From contig JACZKQ010000147.1 in NCBI GenBank assembly GCA_014859965.1, forward strand, positions 1 through 64,000: a stretch of 64,000 nucleotides of DNA, written 5' to 3'. Shown in pieces: positions 1 through 9,491 of the stretch (position 1 is the stretch's first letter; each line of letters opens with the position of its first letter). Under the pieces are notes generated by a model, which ran no database searches, was not told the origin of the DNA, and saw nothing but the letters and a program-made list of their open reading frames with translations. The translations under genes were made by a program, and so were the position numbers. This stretch comes from Phycisphaerae bacterium (GTDB lineage Bacteria; Planctomycetota; Phycisphaerae; Sedimentisphaerales; Anaerohalosphaeraceae).

Positions 1-2
1 GT

Positions 3-1565
3 ATTGCCGTGCGCTGGCCGCAGGTCTCTCCGCCCCCCTCCAAATGGGCCGATTGGGACGGCATCCGGATTGTTGAAAATGAAGTGTACAGTGGAAACGG
101 GGCATTGCTCATTTACGACAATGATCCGAAGAAGAACGTAACAGTGATGTACAAGCCCGCCATCGCCATTCCGGAAGCAGGCTTGCAATTGAGTTTCCGG
201 CACCGTGCCGCCGTCCCGGGACAGCGATTTCTCGTCACTCTCAATCACTATGATGCCGAGGACAAGTGGATATCAGGAAACAATAACGACATCCCCCTGC
301 ATGGCGACGGCCGCTGGCAGCACTTCAATGAGACTATCCGACACTTTCCGCCACAGGCAAAGTTCGTGCGTCTTTTCCTGCGCGCCACGCGATGGACCGA
401 CGACGGCGAAGGACTCGGCCTGGTCTGGTTTGATGATGTCTCACTGACCGATTTGGCGACGGGCAAAGAATACATCGAAGGCGGCGATTTCGAGCCGGAA
501 ACCAGGACCGAACCGGTCGCTCCCGCCGAATCCCTGAAGGCCCGGGTCGATTTCTCCGCATGGGACAAAGCCATGGCCCGCGCGATCGATCACTACAAAT
601 TCAATTCTTTTCGCGTCGATATACCCGGAATTGGCGGCGGCACCTTTCACGAGTTGTTCGAACCCCGTTTGCTCGGATTCGGCGAGAACGACCCCGAGTA
701 CCGGCTGCTGTTCGATTCCTATTGCCGCCAGCTCGAAGACCACCTCGTCCGGAAGGGATGGATCGACGAGGCCTATGTATACTGGTTCGACGAGCCGGAC
801 CCCGATCAGTACGCCTTCGTGAAGAATGGATTTGAAAAGCTCAAGCGCGCCTGCCCCCGAATCGACCGCATGCTCACCGAGCAGCCCGAAGAGGCCCTCG
901 CCGGAGGGCCCAATGTCTACTGCGTCATTTCCGATCTCTATCGGCACGCCGAAGCCGAGGCCCGCCGCGCCGCCGGCGACAAGTTCTGGTGGTATATCTG
1001 CACCGGCCCGAAGGCCCCCTACTGCACCCTCTTCATCGATCATCCCGGAACGGAACTGCGCGTCTGGCTATGGCAGACCTGGCAGCGCAACATCGAAGGC
1101 ATTCTGGTGTGGGATACCAACTACTGGACCAGTTCCGCCGCCTACCCCGACTCCACCCAGCCGCAGAACCCGTACGAAGACCCGATGGGCTGGACGAGCG
1201 GCTACAGCACGCCTGATGGTGAAAAACGGCCTTGGGGCAACGGCGACGGCCGATTCATCTATCCGCCGGAAGCGGCCGCCAACGCCAACCCGCCGCACCC
1301 CGTACTCGACGGCCCCGTCGACAGTATACGATGGGAAATGCTACGCGACGGCATTGAAGATTATGAATACCTCGCCATGCTAAAACGTCTTATCGCCGGA
1401 AACAAGGCACGCCTGAGCGCGGCCCAGGTCTCCGAATTCGAATCACTGCTGGAAGTCCCCGAGAGCATCACCCGCAGCATGACCGAATTCACGACCGATC
1501 CGGCTCCCATAGAGGCCCGGCGACGGCAGATCGCCCGCGCCATCGAGAGACTCACTCGCATGTAA
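3..1565 (+). CDS. DUF4091-type glycoside hydrolase (GH123-like), 5' truncated by window edge
   Basis: The frame is open to the first base, so the real start lies upstream; a GTG at position 9 is only the first possible codon here. The visible 518 residues begin with a beta-rich, carbohydrate-binding-like region (about residues 20-150, ending in a WFDDVSLTD motif). A catalytic-like part follows with YWFDEPDPDQY near residue 260, a Trp-rich WLWQTWQRNIEGILVWDTNYW-like stretch near 355, and RDGIEDYEYL near 450, all typical of DUF4091/GH123-like glycosidases. In that family the acidic pair acts on amino-sugar or related glycosides; the substrate here is unknown. The nearby sulfatases and lyase suggest a role in breaking down complex sulfated polysaccharide. 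Confidence 0.75.
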   Translation: MAVRWPQVSPPPSKWADWDGIRIVENEVYSGNGALLIYDNDPKKNVTVMYKPAIAIPEAGLQLSFRHRAAVPGQRFLVTLNHYDAEDKWISGNNNDIPLHGDGRWQHFNETIRHFPPQAKFVRLFLRATRWTDDGEGLGLVWFDDVSLTDLATGKEYIEGGDFEPETRTEPVAPAESLKARVDFSAWDKAMARAIDHYKFNSFRVDIPGIGGGTFHELFEPRLLGFGENDPEYRLLFDSYCRQLEDHLVRKGWIDEAYVYWFDEPDPDQYAFVKNGFEKLKRACPRIDRMLTEQPEEALAGGPNVYCVISDLYRHAEAEARRAAGDKFWWYICTGPKAPYCTLFIDHPGTELRVWLWQTWQRNIEGILVWDTNYWTSSAAYPDSTQPQNPYEDPMGWTSGYSTPDGEKRPWGNGDGRFIYPPEAAANANPPHPVLDGPVDSIRWEMLRDGIEDYEYLAMLKRLIAGNKARLSAAQVSEFESLLEVPESITRSMTEFTTDPAPIEARRRQIARAIERLTRM

Positions 1566-1571
1566 GGTCGC

Positions 1572-2174
1572 CTACTTGCCCTTTCGCATCGGCCGAAACA
1601 ATCGCGTGAGCATCCGGCTGTCAGCGCCGCTGCGCAGCGGGAAAACCCCGCTCTGCACCGAATTGACCTCCTCGATCGAATAAAACGCCTGCGGGTTGAA
1701 CTGCTTGATCATCCCCACCGCACGCGACAATTCCTTCCGCGGCACGATCGTGAACACAATCTTTACCTGACCCGTCTTCCCTTCTCCATCGACGGAGGTC
1801 ACCCCAAAATCGGCATTTCTGAAGCAGGCAATAAGGCTCGACGCGTCCCTCTTCGTAATCACCCGTATCATCACCAACCCCAGCGACAGCCGATCCGCAA
1901 TGCAGATGCCGATATAGTTGCCCATCGCAAATCCGCCCGCATAGGCAAGGTAGCAAATCGGGTTCGTCAGGTTCCGCATCACCTGGCCCACAGCCAGCAG
2001 CCACACGAGCACCTCTACAAATCCCACCAGCGGCGCCATGTACTTCATGCCGCGCGACACGAAAATCACACGCACCGTCCCCATGCTCACGTCGACTACC
2101 CGCGACAAGAAAATCAGAAACGGCAGCACTCCCCATGCATAAATCGGTGAATCGATCAGGCCCGCAATCCCCAT
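1572..2174 (-). CDS. DUF2179/DUF5698 (UPF0316) membrane protein
   Basis: 200 residues. Two or three hydrophobic segments at the N terminus (PFLIFLSRVVDVSMGTVRVI and later VEVLVWLLAVGQVM) are followed by a soluble C-terminal DUF2179-type domain of about 80 residues (VITKRDASSLIACFRNADFGVTSVDG). This is the usual UPF0316 layout; the biochemical role is unknown. The ATG at 2174 is preferred over the longer frame because the added 38 residues are Arg-rich, unlike the family, and would overlap the upstream lipoprotein gene. It starts 32 bases after that gene ends, so the two are probably co-transcribed. Confidence 0.8.
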   Translation of the reverse strand: MGIAGLIDSPIYAWGVLPFLIFLSRVVDVSMGTVRVIFVSRGMKYMAPLVGFVEVLVWLLAVGQVMRNLTNPICYLAYAGGFAMGNYIGICIADRLSLGLVMIRVITKRDASSLIACFRNADFGVTSVDGEGKTGQVKIVFTIVPRKELSRAVGMIKQFNPQAFYSIEEVNSVQSGVFPLRSGADSRMLTRLFRPMRKGK

Positions 2175-2206
2175 CGCCTCTGTTGTCCTCTCTCGGCGGC
2201 CACGCC

Positions 2207-2692
2207 TCAAGGCGTCGGCACGCTGAATACCAGTTCCGTAGAATTTTCCGCGTCGTGCCCATACAGCCTTGTCCCTGCGATGCGCCATTGCTTGACTGCC
2301 TGGATCGCCTGCATGAATGTTTCTTCCTGCCGCATCAGCCCCGGCGGCCCCGCCATCCGCGTCGACCCCAGCGAACCCGGCCAGCGCACCCGCCCTTTTG
2401 CCTCAATCTGCATTAACCCGAAGAACCGGTTGATGGAGCCAAATCCCGTGATGCGGCCGTCAGCGCCAAACTGCACGGTCGGCGGATCGCCCGCCAGCGG
2501 ATACGGCCGCCCCTGCACCATCATGCGCTCCAGCGTCCACTGCACATCCGTAATCCAGTCCAGGTGCGCCGCCGTTACCACCAGGCCGTCCCCGTCACCG
2601 CCGGCGCCGGCGCTGCTGCCGCCTTCCGGCGTCGCGCAACCGGCCATTGACAACAGGACCCCGCTCAAAATAAGCCAACAACTCCGAACCAT
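2207..2692 (-). CDS. META-domain-like lipoprotein
   Basis: 161 residues. A short hydrophobic signal ends in the lipobox LSMAGC, so the mature protein should be lipid-anchored at Cys18. A Gly/Ala linker precedes a domain with TDVQWTLERMMVQGRPYPL, then PTVQFGADGRITGFGSINRFFG, then a KQWRIAGTRLYGHD strand. This fits the META/HslJ fold (W-L-G start, F..dGr.sG..gcN middle). An RBS-like AGGAAGAG precedes the ATG. Its role is unknown; META proteins are linked to heat-shock and surface functions. It leads the DUF2179 gene on the same strand. Confidence 0.65.
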   Translation of the reverse strand: MVRSCWLILSGVLLSMAGCATPEGGSSAGAGGDGDGLVVTAAHLDWITDVQWTLERMMVQGRPYPLAGDPPTVQFGADGRITGFGSINRFFGLMQIEAKGRVRWPGSLGSTRMAGPPGLMRQEETFMQAIQAVKQWRIAGTRLYGHDAENSTELVFSVPTP

Positions 2693-2938
2693 ACCGACTC
2701 TTCCTTTCTATTTAAATGCTCACCCCCCGTCGCCCCCGCTCGAAACGTCAGTATAGACAGCCGCCCAAAAAAGATCACTGAAAAAAACAAACGCCCGCAC
2801 AATGTTCCGCAATTACGGCATTACTGGCTTCCTTGATTTTGAGCCTTCGTGAGCCTATAATGTGCATGCGGCCTTTTGCGCTCTGAAATTTCGGTGTGAG
2901 GTTTGCCCATCGGCCTGCCCTGTTGTTAAGGAGAAGTC

Positions 2939-4564
2939 ATGCAACACAAAAGCGATACCGGACTCAACCGTCGCAGCTTTCTTCATTTGGCGGGTATATC
3001 CGCGCTGGGCCTCACGGCATCCGCCGTGTGCGCTCGCGCCAACGGGAGCAAGCGCCCCAACGTCGCCATCATCCTCGCCGACGACCTCGGCTTCTCCGAC
3101 ATCGGCTGCTACGGCGGCGAGATCGAAACCCCCAACCTCGACCGCCTCGCCGCCGCCGGCCTGCGCTTCACCCACTTCTACAACACCGGCCGCTGCTGGC
3201 CCACCCGCGCCGCCATCATGACCGGCTACTACCCACACCAGATCCGCATGGACCCGTCCAAAGGCCGCCTGCCCAAGGCCGTCCGACTCATGCCCCACTA
3301 TCTGGCCCCGGCCGGCTACCGAACGTATCACAGCGGCAAGTGGCACGTCAACGGCGCGCCCCTGCCCGTCAAGGACGGCGGCTTCGACCGCTCTTTCGTC
3401 GTCCACGATCACGACCGTTTCTTCTCGCCCCGGAACATCGTCCTTGACGACCAGAAACTCCCCCCCGTCACCGAATCCCCAGATTACTATCTCACCTCCT
3501 CCATCGCCGACTACAGCATCGACTTCCTCAAGCAGCACCACGCAGATCACCGCGAAAAACCGTTCTTTCTGTACCTCGCCTTCACCACTCCTCACTTCCC
3601 GCTCCATGCAATGCAAAAAGATATCGACCACTACCGCGACCGCTACCTCGAAGGCTGGGACCAGATCCGCCAAACGCGTTTCGAGCGCCTCCGTTCCGAA
3701 GGCATCATCGACTGCGATCTCTCTAAACCCGAGCCTGAAACCATCCCCACGTGGAACCTGCCCGAGGAAGCCCTCCACACCCGCATCGGCCCCGGCGAAG
3801 CCGGCCGCGCCGTCCCGTGGACCGACCTCACCGACGAGCAGCGTCGCTTCCAAGCCACCAAGATGGCCATCCACGCCGCCATGGTCCACAGCATGGACCG
3901 CGACATCGGCCGCGTGCTCGACCAGATCAAGGCCATGAACGCCGACGACGACACCCTCGTCTTCTTTCTCTCCGACAACGGCGCAAGCGCAGAGCAGATC
4001 ATCCGCGGCGACGGCCACGACCCCGCCGCACCCGCCGGCTCCGCGGCCTCCTACCTCTGCCTCGGTCCCGGCTGGTCCACCGCCGCCAACACCCCCTTCC
4101 GCCTCCACAAGACCTGGGTCCACGAAGGCGGCATCGCCACGCCCCTCATCGTCCACTGGCCAAACGGTATCGCCGCCCGCGGCAGCCTCCGCCACGCGCC
4201 CGGCCACTGCATCGACTTCGTCCCGACCCTCCTCGACCTCCTCAAGATCGACCCGCCAAAAACGTGGAACGACCTCGAACCCCCCGCCCTGCCCGGAAAA
4301 AGCCTCCTGCCCGCCTTCGCCAAGGATCGCCCAATCGAACGCGACTTCCTTTTCTTCAGCCACATCAACAATCGCGCACTTCGCATTGGCGACTACAAAC
4401 TCGTCCGCACCCACGCCGACGCCGACTGGTCGCTCTACAATCTCGCCAAGGACCGCGACGAAGGCGAAGACCTTGCCGGCAAACACCCCAAAAAAGTAAA
4501 AGAAATGGCCAACCTCTGGGAAAAACTAAACACCGAATTCCAAACCGACTCCAAAGCCCCCTGA
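2939..4564 (+). CDS. secreted arylsulfatase (type I, Cys-type)
   Basis: 541 residues. The N terminus has a twin-arginine-like signal (NRRSFLHLAG followed by a hydrophobic run). The sulfatase core opens with PNVAIILADDLGFSDIGCYGG, the metal-binding Asp pair. The formylglycine site is CWPTR with Cys86, which fits the CxPxR consensus, so it needs a formylglycine-generating enzyme not seen in this window. The later FFLSDNGAS and the HPK-rich C terminus also match. It would remove sulfate from a carbohydrate or aryl ester in the periplasm. AAGGAG sits about 6 bases before the ATG. It is not in an operon with its neighbours. Confidence 0.9.
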   Translation: MQHKSDTGLNRRSFLHLAGISALGLTASAVCARANGSKRPNVAIILADDLGFSDIGCYGGEIETPNLDRLAAAGLRFTHFYNTGRCWPTRAAIMTGYYPHQIRMDPSKGRLPKAVRLMPHYLAPAGYRTYHSGKWHVNGAPLPVKDGGFDRSFVVHDHDRFFSPRNIVLDDQKLPPVTESPDYYLTSSIADYSIDFLKQHHADHREKPFFLYLAFTTPHFPLHAMQKDIDHYRDRYLEGWDQIRQTRFERLRSEGIIDCDLSKPEPETIPTWNLPEEALHTRIGPGEAGRAVPWTDLTDEQRRFQATKMAIHAAMVHSMDRDIGRVLDQIKAMNADDDTLVFFLSDNGASAEQIIRGDGHDPAAPAGSAASYLCLGPGWSTAANTPFRLHKTWVHEGGIATPLIVHWPNGIAARGSLRHAPGHCIDFVPTLLDLLKIDPPKTWNDLEPPALPGKSLLPAFAKDRPIERDFLFFSHINNRALRIGDYKLVRTHADADWSLYNLAKDRDEGEDLAGKHPKKVKEMANLWEKLNTEFQTDSKAP

Positions 4565-4593
4565 TCCATTGGCATGGAAAACTGAGACGCCGT

Positions 4594-5844
4594 TCAGACA
4601 CGCGTGAGCAGCCGTGTCGGCGTGCGGTGGAGTGTCGGCAGCTCGCTTTCGTTTTTGGCGGCATGGGTCATGTGGCGGATGGTTTCGCGGCGGGCGAGGA
4701 GTATCTGGGCGGGGTTTTGTTTTGCGATGTTGACCAGGATGCCGGCAGCGGCGGCACAGAGGAGCATGCTTGTTCCGCCGGCGGAGATAAAGGGCAGCGG
4801 AATGCCTTTCGTCGGCAGGACGACAGTAACGACCCCGATGTTGATGGCGGCCTGGATGGCGATGGTAAGCGTGATTCCGGCAGCGAGCAGTTTGCCGAAA
4901 CGGTCACGGCAGCGGATCGCCACCGTAAGGCCCAGTATCACGAGAAGGGCAAAGACGAGCACGACGAACAAAGCGCCGGCGAAGCCTAATTCCTCGGCGA
5001 TGATGGAGAAGATGAAGTCCGTGGTGTCCTCGGGGAGGTGCCCGTACTTCGAGATGCCCATGCCGAGGCCCTTGCCCCATGTTCGGCCGCCGGCGATGGC
5101 GATGAGCGACTGCTGGGCCTGATAGAGATTGGCTGGGCTGGCCAGTTCCGGACTAACGAACGCCTTGATTCGGTTGATGCGGGTGGGCGAGGCCATGACG
5201 GCGGCGACAAAGACCGGTGCCGCGGCGAGCGCAGGCACAACAAAATGCCACCAGCGGGCCCCGCCGATCAGGAGCATGACGAAAGTCAGCATCGCGATAA
5301 AGGCGGCGGTGCCGAAATCCTGCGTCACGATAAGCCCGACGACCAGGCCGGCAATGAGACAGATAGGGACAAACCGTTTCCAGAACAGGTGGACGGTGTC
5401 GGCAAAATAGTCGAGAAAAGCGGCCAGGAAAAAGACCATCGACCATTTGGCGAGTTCGGAGGGCTGGAAGCTGACCGAGGCCGGACCCAGGGGGATCACC
5501 AGCCAGCGGCGGGCCATGTTCTTCTCGGTGCCGAAGAGCAGCACCACCGCCAGGAGCACGATTGACACTCCTAACATATATGCCGCCAGCGAGCGTTTGG
5601 GGCCGCTGCGGTTGAAGCTGAACCAGCGGTAATCGATGCGGGAGGCCCCGTAAAGGATGGCGACCGCCAGGGGGAAGAAAAACAACTGTTTCAGTGTTGT
5701 AAACTGGTAAAAGTGGCGGAAACTGTAGCTGCTGCTGACATTGGCCCCGGCGGAGAAGACGAAGACCGTGCCCATGGCCATGAGCAAGAGCACGGCGGCC
5801 TCGATCAGATAGGCAATTCGGCTGTCTTTCGCTGCGGTAATCAA
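4594..5844 (-). CDS. ftsW: FtsW/RodA/SpoVE-family peptidoglycan polymerase
   Basis: 416 residues with about ten hydrophobic segments across the whole length. SEDS hallmarks are present: ARRWLVIPLGPASVSFQPSE near residue 120, TQDFGTA near 180, and the C-terminal LPTKGIPLPFISAGGTS near 350, which is closer to FtsW than to RodA. The enzyme polymerises lipid II with a class B PBP partner, here most likely the FtsI at 45-46.7 kb. The start is TTG at 5844, supported by a GGGAG box six bases upstream. It stands outside the dcw cluster in this genome, convergent with the sulfatase. It could be a RodA, since this organism also has mreBCD and PBP2. Confidence 0.85.
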   Translation of the reverse strand: MITAAKDSRIAYLIEAAVLLLMAMGTVFVFSAGANVSSSYSFRHFYQFTTLKQLFFFPLAVAILYGASRIDYRWFSFNRSGPKRSLAAYMLGVSIVLLAVVLLFGTEKNMARRWLVIPLGPASVSFQPSELAKWSMVFFLAAFLDYFADTVHLFWKRFVPICLIAGLVVGLIVTQDFGTAAFIAMLTFVMLLIGGARWWHFVVPALAAAPVFVAAVMASPTRINRIKAFVSPELASPANLYQAQQSLIAIAGGRTWGKGLGMGISKYGHLPEDTTDFIFSIIAEELGFAGALFVVLVFALLVILGLTVAIRCRDRFGKLLAAGITLTIAIQAAINIGVVTVVLPTKGIPLPFISAGGTSMLLCAAAAGILVNIAKQNPAQILLARRETIRHMTHAAKNESELPTLHRTPTRLLTRV

Positions 5845-5941
5845 TGTAATCTCCCGGCAAGACGGCGTGTCTACGCAAGCAGTCCGGTTATTGTCGGCAA
5901 ACGCAGGGCATTTGCGGTAAAAAACGGGCGGGGTCCGGCGG

Positions 5942-6745
5942 CTATTTCTTGGCGACGGCCTTAAAGAAGGTGTAACAGAAGACTCCGTCGGGTTCGGTGG
6001 TTCGGTGGAGGTCTCGGATGCCCTGGTCGAAGAGGTCGGGGGCGATCAGGTTGGCGGCGAGGGCGGGTTGGCGGACGCCTTCGACCATGGCGGTGAAGGT
6101 TTTTTTGGTGAAGCCGTCTACGAGGGCGGGTTTGGAGGCGTCGACATAGACCATGCGGGGGGAGACGCGGACGGCGTTGTAGCCTGCACTGTGGAGGAGG
6201 GGATACAATTCGCGGCCGATGTTGGCGTTGCCGCCAGCGCGACGCTGGAGTTCGACCTGGCAGCGGATGGCGGCGTGGGCGGCCTCACTGTGGGGGTGGA
6301 AGTAGGTCGAGCCGTGGTCGCCTTCGATGACGGTGATGGTGCCGCCGGGCTTGAGATGGGTCTTGAGGATTTCCAGAGCGTCGACCGGCCGCGGGAGATG
6401 CTCAAGGACGAAGCACACGAAGATGTGGTCGAACGATTCCGGGGCGAAGAGTAGGTTGAAGATGTCCGCCTGCTGAAACTGCACGTTCCTGAACCCGGCA
6501 GCAGCAACCTTCCGCTTGGCCTCCGCCAGTGACGACTCAGATATATCAATCGAAGTAATTAAAGCCCCCGGACTGTTCCTGGCCAGAGTAACCGTCTGGG
6601 CCCCAACCCCGCACCCGGCCTCCAGAACCCGGCTCCCCGCAGGATAGCACGTATCCCCATGCAGCAGATCAACCAAAGTAGAAGCCTGATCCTGCAAACG
6701 AACATTCTCGCGAGAATCATAACCGTGAACGTACTTCTCAGTCAT
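5942..6745 (-). CDS. class I SAM-dependent methyltransferase
   Basis: 267 residues. Motif I is VLEAGCGVGAQT near residue 45, followed by ITSIDISESSL, FQQADIFNL and FDHIFVCFVLEHLPRP, the standard Rossmann methyltransferase order. The C terminus (GRELYPLLHSAGYNAV, YCYTFFKA-like end) matches UbiE/methyltransferase-11/25 type small-molecule enzymes; the substrate is not predictable. The ATG at 6745 is chosen because it overlaps the end of the upstream gene by 8 bases and begins the conserved part. It is the third gene of a minus-strand operon with a membrane protein and a zinc-ribbon protein. Confidence 0.85.
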   Translation of the reverse strand: MTEKYVHGYDSRENVRLQDQASTLVDLLHGDTCYPAGSRVLEAGCGVGAQTVTLARNSPGALITSIDISESSLAEAKRKVAAAGFRNVQFQQADIFNLLFAPESFDHIFVCFVLEHLPRPVDALEILKTHLKPGGTITVIEGDHGSTYFHPHSEAAHAAIRCQVELQRRAGGNANIGRELYPLLHSAGYNAVRVSPRMVYVDASKPALVDGFTKKTFTAMVEGVRQPALAANLIAPDLFDQGIRDLHRTTEPDGVFCYTFFKAVAKK

Positions 6746-7106
6746 GCGCGTTCTTTCTGAAAACGGTACCGGGTACCTTTGATTTGCGGTTGATGAACCA
6801 GAGCGCAGCCGTGATGAGCGTAGACCAAAGAAAGAAATCGCCGACATGAAACGCTGCACTCACGATTGCACCGTAACGTTCTACAGACTCGTCCCCCAAG
6901 GCAATGGCTGACGGGAAATGGACGGCCCACCATACCGGGACAAGACACTCAGGCCCGGCGATCAGACAGAGCAACTCGAAAAGCAAGAAGACAGCCAGGC
7001 ACACAGCGAAGCTCAGCAGCAAGCGACGACGCAGAGTGGATAGAACACCCGCGATGAGACCGACGATGCCCATTCCCACATAAATGCTTTGCACGTCAAT
7101 CTTCAA
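6738..7106 (-). CDS. small integral membrane protein, unknown function
   Basis: 122 residues with three or four hydrophobic segments (IYVGMGIVGLIAGVL, LLLSFAVCLAVFLLFELLCLIAG, a weaker one near 75, and FFLWSTLITAALWFI) and a basic C-terminal tail. I do not recognise a family. The start is TTG at 7106 with GGGAG six bases upstream, the same arrangement as at ftsW. It lies 17 bases after the zinc-ribbon gene and overlaps the methyltransferase start by 8 bases, so the three are very probably co-translated. Confidence 0.65.
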   Translation of the reverse strand: MKIDVQSIYVGMGIVGLIAGVLSTLRRRLLLSFAVCLAVFLLFELLCLIAGPECLVPVWWAVHFPSAIALGDESVERYGAIVSAAFHVGDFFLWSTLITAALWFINRKSKVPGTVFRKNAHD

Positions 7107-7123
7107 CGTATACTCCCAACCGG

Positions 7124-7321
7124 CTATGAAATCACTCTGTAAAGCTCAACATAGCCGCAGGCAGAACACGCACGTGCGTTCACATTTCTCCTTGCTGCGA
7201 AAAAGCCGGGAGACTTGAAGTGGATATCCCAAGGGGCGCCACGCGGGTACAACCGCCCTTCCTCCCATTGGGTTTTACCGCACTTGGGACAACACTCCGT
7301 CTTCGGTTCCTGTTCGGTCAT
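7124..7321 (-). CDS. small zinc-ribbon protein
   Basis: 65 residues with two Cys pairs, CCPKCGK near residue 10 and CSACGY near residue 54, spaced like a treble-clef or zinc-ribbon fold that holds one zinc. The ending CSACGYVELYRV is common in small DUF-type zinc-ribbon proteins. A strong RBS (GGAGGGA) precedes the ATG. It is the first gene of the operon with the membrane protein and the methyltransferase. Function unknown. Confidence 0.7.
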   Translation of the reverse strand: MTEQEPKTECCPKCGKTQWEEGRLYPRGAPWDIHFKSPGFFAARRNVNARACSACGYVELYRVIS

Positions 7322-7419
7322 AGATATCCCTCCAGCCCGTCAAGACATGGCTTCTAGCGTACCTACACAGCATATGCAATTCTCTTGAACGAGTAGGGTC
7401 CGGTCAAGCAAAAACCTCC

Positions 7420-9426
7420 TCAATTGGGCATAATGCGCGCAGCAAGCGGGGCCTCCTTGCCTTGGGTTCGGATATGGGCTGCCGCCGATTGTTTTTGAAA
7501 GTTCAATTGAGTCTCTGCTATTTGGACAGTTACTTCGTTTGGGGTTTCGGCGATGGTGGTCTTTGGCACGGAGACGGTGTCGGCCATTGCAGCGGTTAGG
7601 ATGTTTAGGAAGTAGTTGGTTTGGGCGGGTTCGGTGGGGCTTATTTCTATTCGGCATGTTGGGGCCGGGCCGGTTTTTCGGTTGGGGTAGTATGTTCTTT
7701 CGCCTACTTTGTAGAGGTTGTCGCCGGAGATGAGTTCTACTTCCGGGTTTTCGGGCAGGAGGGTTTGGACGAAGAGGCGGCCTTTGCCATTGGTTATCGT
7801 GAGGGTGTCGCCGTCTTGGGTTGGGGTTTGCATGGCTTGGAGGAGCCAGGTCTTTTTGTAGTTGGGGCGGGTGGTCTTCACGCGATCGAAGATGACGAAG
7901 GTGTCGGGGCGGAGGTAGACGATCTGGCGGGTGAAGAGTTCGAGTTTGTTGGGGGAATAGGCGCCGGTGCAGTCGGCGGCGATGTAGACATATTCGCCCT
8001 TGTCCTCGAAGGCGAGGATGTCGCCGATGTCGTAAAGCGTGCGCCCCTTCTCCCAGGCCTGTGGGTCGGTTACGGCGCCGTTGTGGTGGGGCCAGTTGTG
8101 GTGCTGGCCGCCGTCGTTGGAGGATACGCTGCCGGCGCGGATGCCGGGCCAGGTCTCGGCGGGGTCGAAGATCAGGATCGTGTTGTGGGCGATGGTGCGG
8201 AGGTGGTAGTTGACGTCGTGCTTGGAGCCGAAGGCGTCGTAGTGGCCGCCGTCGCCGGCGAGTTCGTCGTGCTTGTAGATGAGGAAGTGGCCGACGTCGA
8301 GGTGCTGGTGGGCGGTGAAGCGGTCGCCGCATTTGAAGAAGAAGTGCGTGGCGTCGTCGGACCATGAGCTGCGGGCGTAGACGTAGCCGGGCCCGGTGCT
8401 GATGTGGGAGAGCTTAAAGGCGGCAAGTTCGCCGGCGGACACGGTGGGGTCGCGCCAGAGGAAATCCTTGTAGGCATAGTCGCCGACGGCGGAGCGCGGG
8501 GTGACCTCGTTGAAGGCATGCACGGCCTGATGCCCCAGATCGTCGCGGTAATGGTTGACGAGGATGCGTCGGGCGGAGAGCGTTTTGTCACGGTCGCCGC
8601 CGAAGACCCGGCCGCCGCCGTCGCCCATGGGGATGGCGCGGCGCGAGTTGTACGTGCTGATACCGGGGTAGGCCTCGAACATGCTGGCGACGGCGCGGTG
8701 CTTGAAGAAGGGCTCGGCGTCGGCGTAGTAGTCGACGCCCTCGCAGCGGAGGGCGACTTCGCAGAAGAAGAGCCATTCGTACAGGCAGTAGTTGCCATAG
8801 TAGCCCTCGGCCCAGCCGCCGCCGGCACAGGCGAGATTGACGGCCGGGGCTGCGCGGGTGAGCCAGTCGGTGCGGAGGGTTTGGAGGATCTGCGGGGCGC
8901 GGGGGTTTTCGTGGTAAGCGGCGTAACAGGCCAGGCCGATGCCCCAGTTTTTGTAGGCGTACCAGCCGTTGTGGAAGACGTGGGTTTCGGAGTCGACGTT
9001 GGCGTCGACGGTCTTGTTGACGTAGTCGCAGAAGGCGGCGCGTTCGGCGGCGGTCCAGTGCTCGTGGCACAGGTCATAGGCGATGGCACACAAAGCGAGA
9101 TCGGAGCCGAAGGTGACGTGGCCGGTGCGGATCGAGCCGGTGATGTACGTCATCGCGCGGTCGACAGCGGCGCGGCCGAGTTGGGGGTCCTGTTCGATTG
9201 CGGTGACGAGAGCCATGGAGATGATCTTGCTGTGGTCGTCGGCGTCGGAGTTACGGGCGACCTGGACGACGCGGTCATAGGCCGGTTTGCGCTCGGCGGC
9301 AAGCCGCTGAAGGTATTGGCGCGAGCCGAGGAGGCGCGGGTGGTCCCGGGGGACGGGGTGCGCGGCCAGGAGTGAGGATGGCAGTGCGATGAAGAGGAAT
9401 CCGGTCAGCAGTCTTTTATCAATCAT
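7420..9426 (-). CDS. secreted heparinase II/III-like polysaccharide lyase
   Basis: 668 residues. A signal peptide (LLTGFLFIALPSSLLAAHP) is followed by an alpha-helical toroid-like half (about 30-360) with HPRLLGSRQYLQRL and NWGIGLACYAAYHEN, then a beta-rich heparinase II/III half. The latter holds HQHLDVGHFLIYKHDELAGDGG near residue 400 and the RTIAHNTILIFDP motif, the usual metal and substrate region of the family. It should cleave uronic-acid glycans outside the cytoplasm. The ATG at 9426 starts a proper signal peptide; the longer frame adds nine residues. It lies about 65 bases downstream of a sulfatase on the same strand, which suggests joint action on a sulfated glycosaminoglycan-like substrate. 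Confidence 0.85.
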   Translation of the reverse strand: MIDKRLLTGFLFIALPSSLLAAHPVPRDHPRLLGSRQYLQRLAAERKPAYDRVVQVARNSDADDHSKIISMALVTAIEQDPQLGRAAVDRAMTYITGSIRTGHVTFGSDLALCAIAYDLCHEHWTAAERAAFCDYVNKTVDANVDSETHVFHNGWYAYKNWGIGLACYAAYHENPRAPQILQTLRTDWLTRAAPAVNLACAGGGWAEGYYGNYCLYEWLFFCEVALRCEGVDYYADAEPFFKHRAVASMFEAYPGISTYNSRRAIPMGDGGGRVFGGDRDKTLSARRILVNHYRDDLGHQAVHAFNEVTPRSAVGDYAYKDFLWRDPTVSAGELAAFKLSHISTGPGYVYARSSWSDDATHFFFKCGDRFTAHQHLDVGHFLIYKHDELAGDGGHYDAFGSKHDVNYHLRTIAHNTILIFDPAETWPGIRAGSVSSNDGGQHHNWPHHNGAVTDPQAWEKGRTLYDIGDILAFEDKGEYVYIAADCTGAYSPNKLELFTRQIVYLRPDTFVIFDRVKTTRPNYKKTWLLQAMQTPTQDGDTLTITNGKGRLFVQTLLPENPEVELISGDNLYKVGERTYYPNRKTGPAPTCRIEISPTEPAQTNYFLNILTAAMADTVSVPKTTIAETPNEVTVQIAETQLNFQKQSAAAHIRTQGKEAPLAARIMPN

Positions 9427-9491
9427 GAGTGGCTCCGATTCGTTGATGTCCAAAGTTCCTCGCGCCAGCCGGGCGACCGCAAGAGTCGCCT

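Noticed and set aside
2855-4486. 543-residue minus-strand open frame opposite the sulfatase
   Set aside because: It is a GC-rich antisense shadow: low complexity in Val, Gly, Glu and Asp, no ribosome binding site, and the plus-strand sulfatase has all its motifs.
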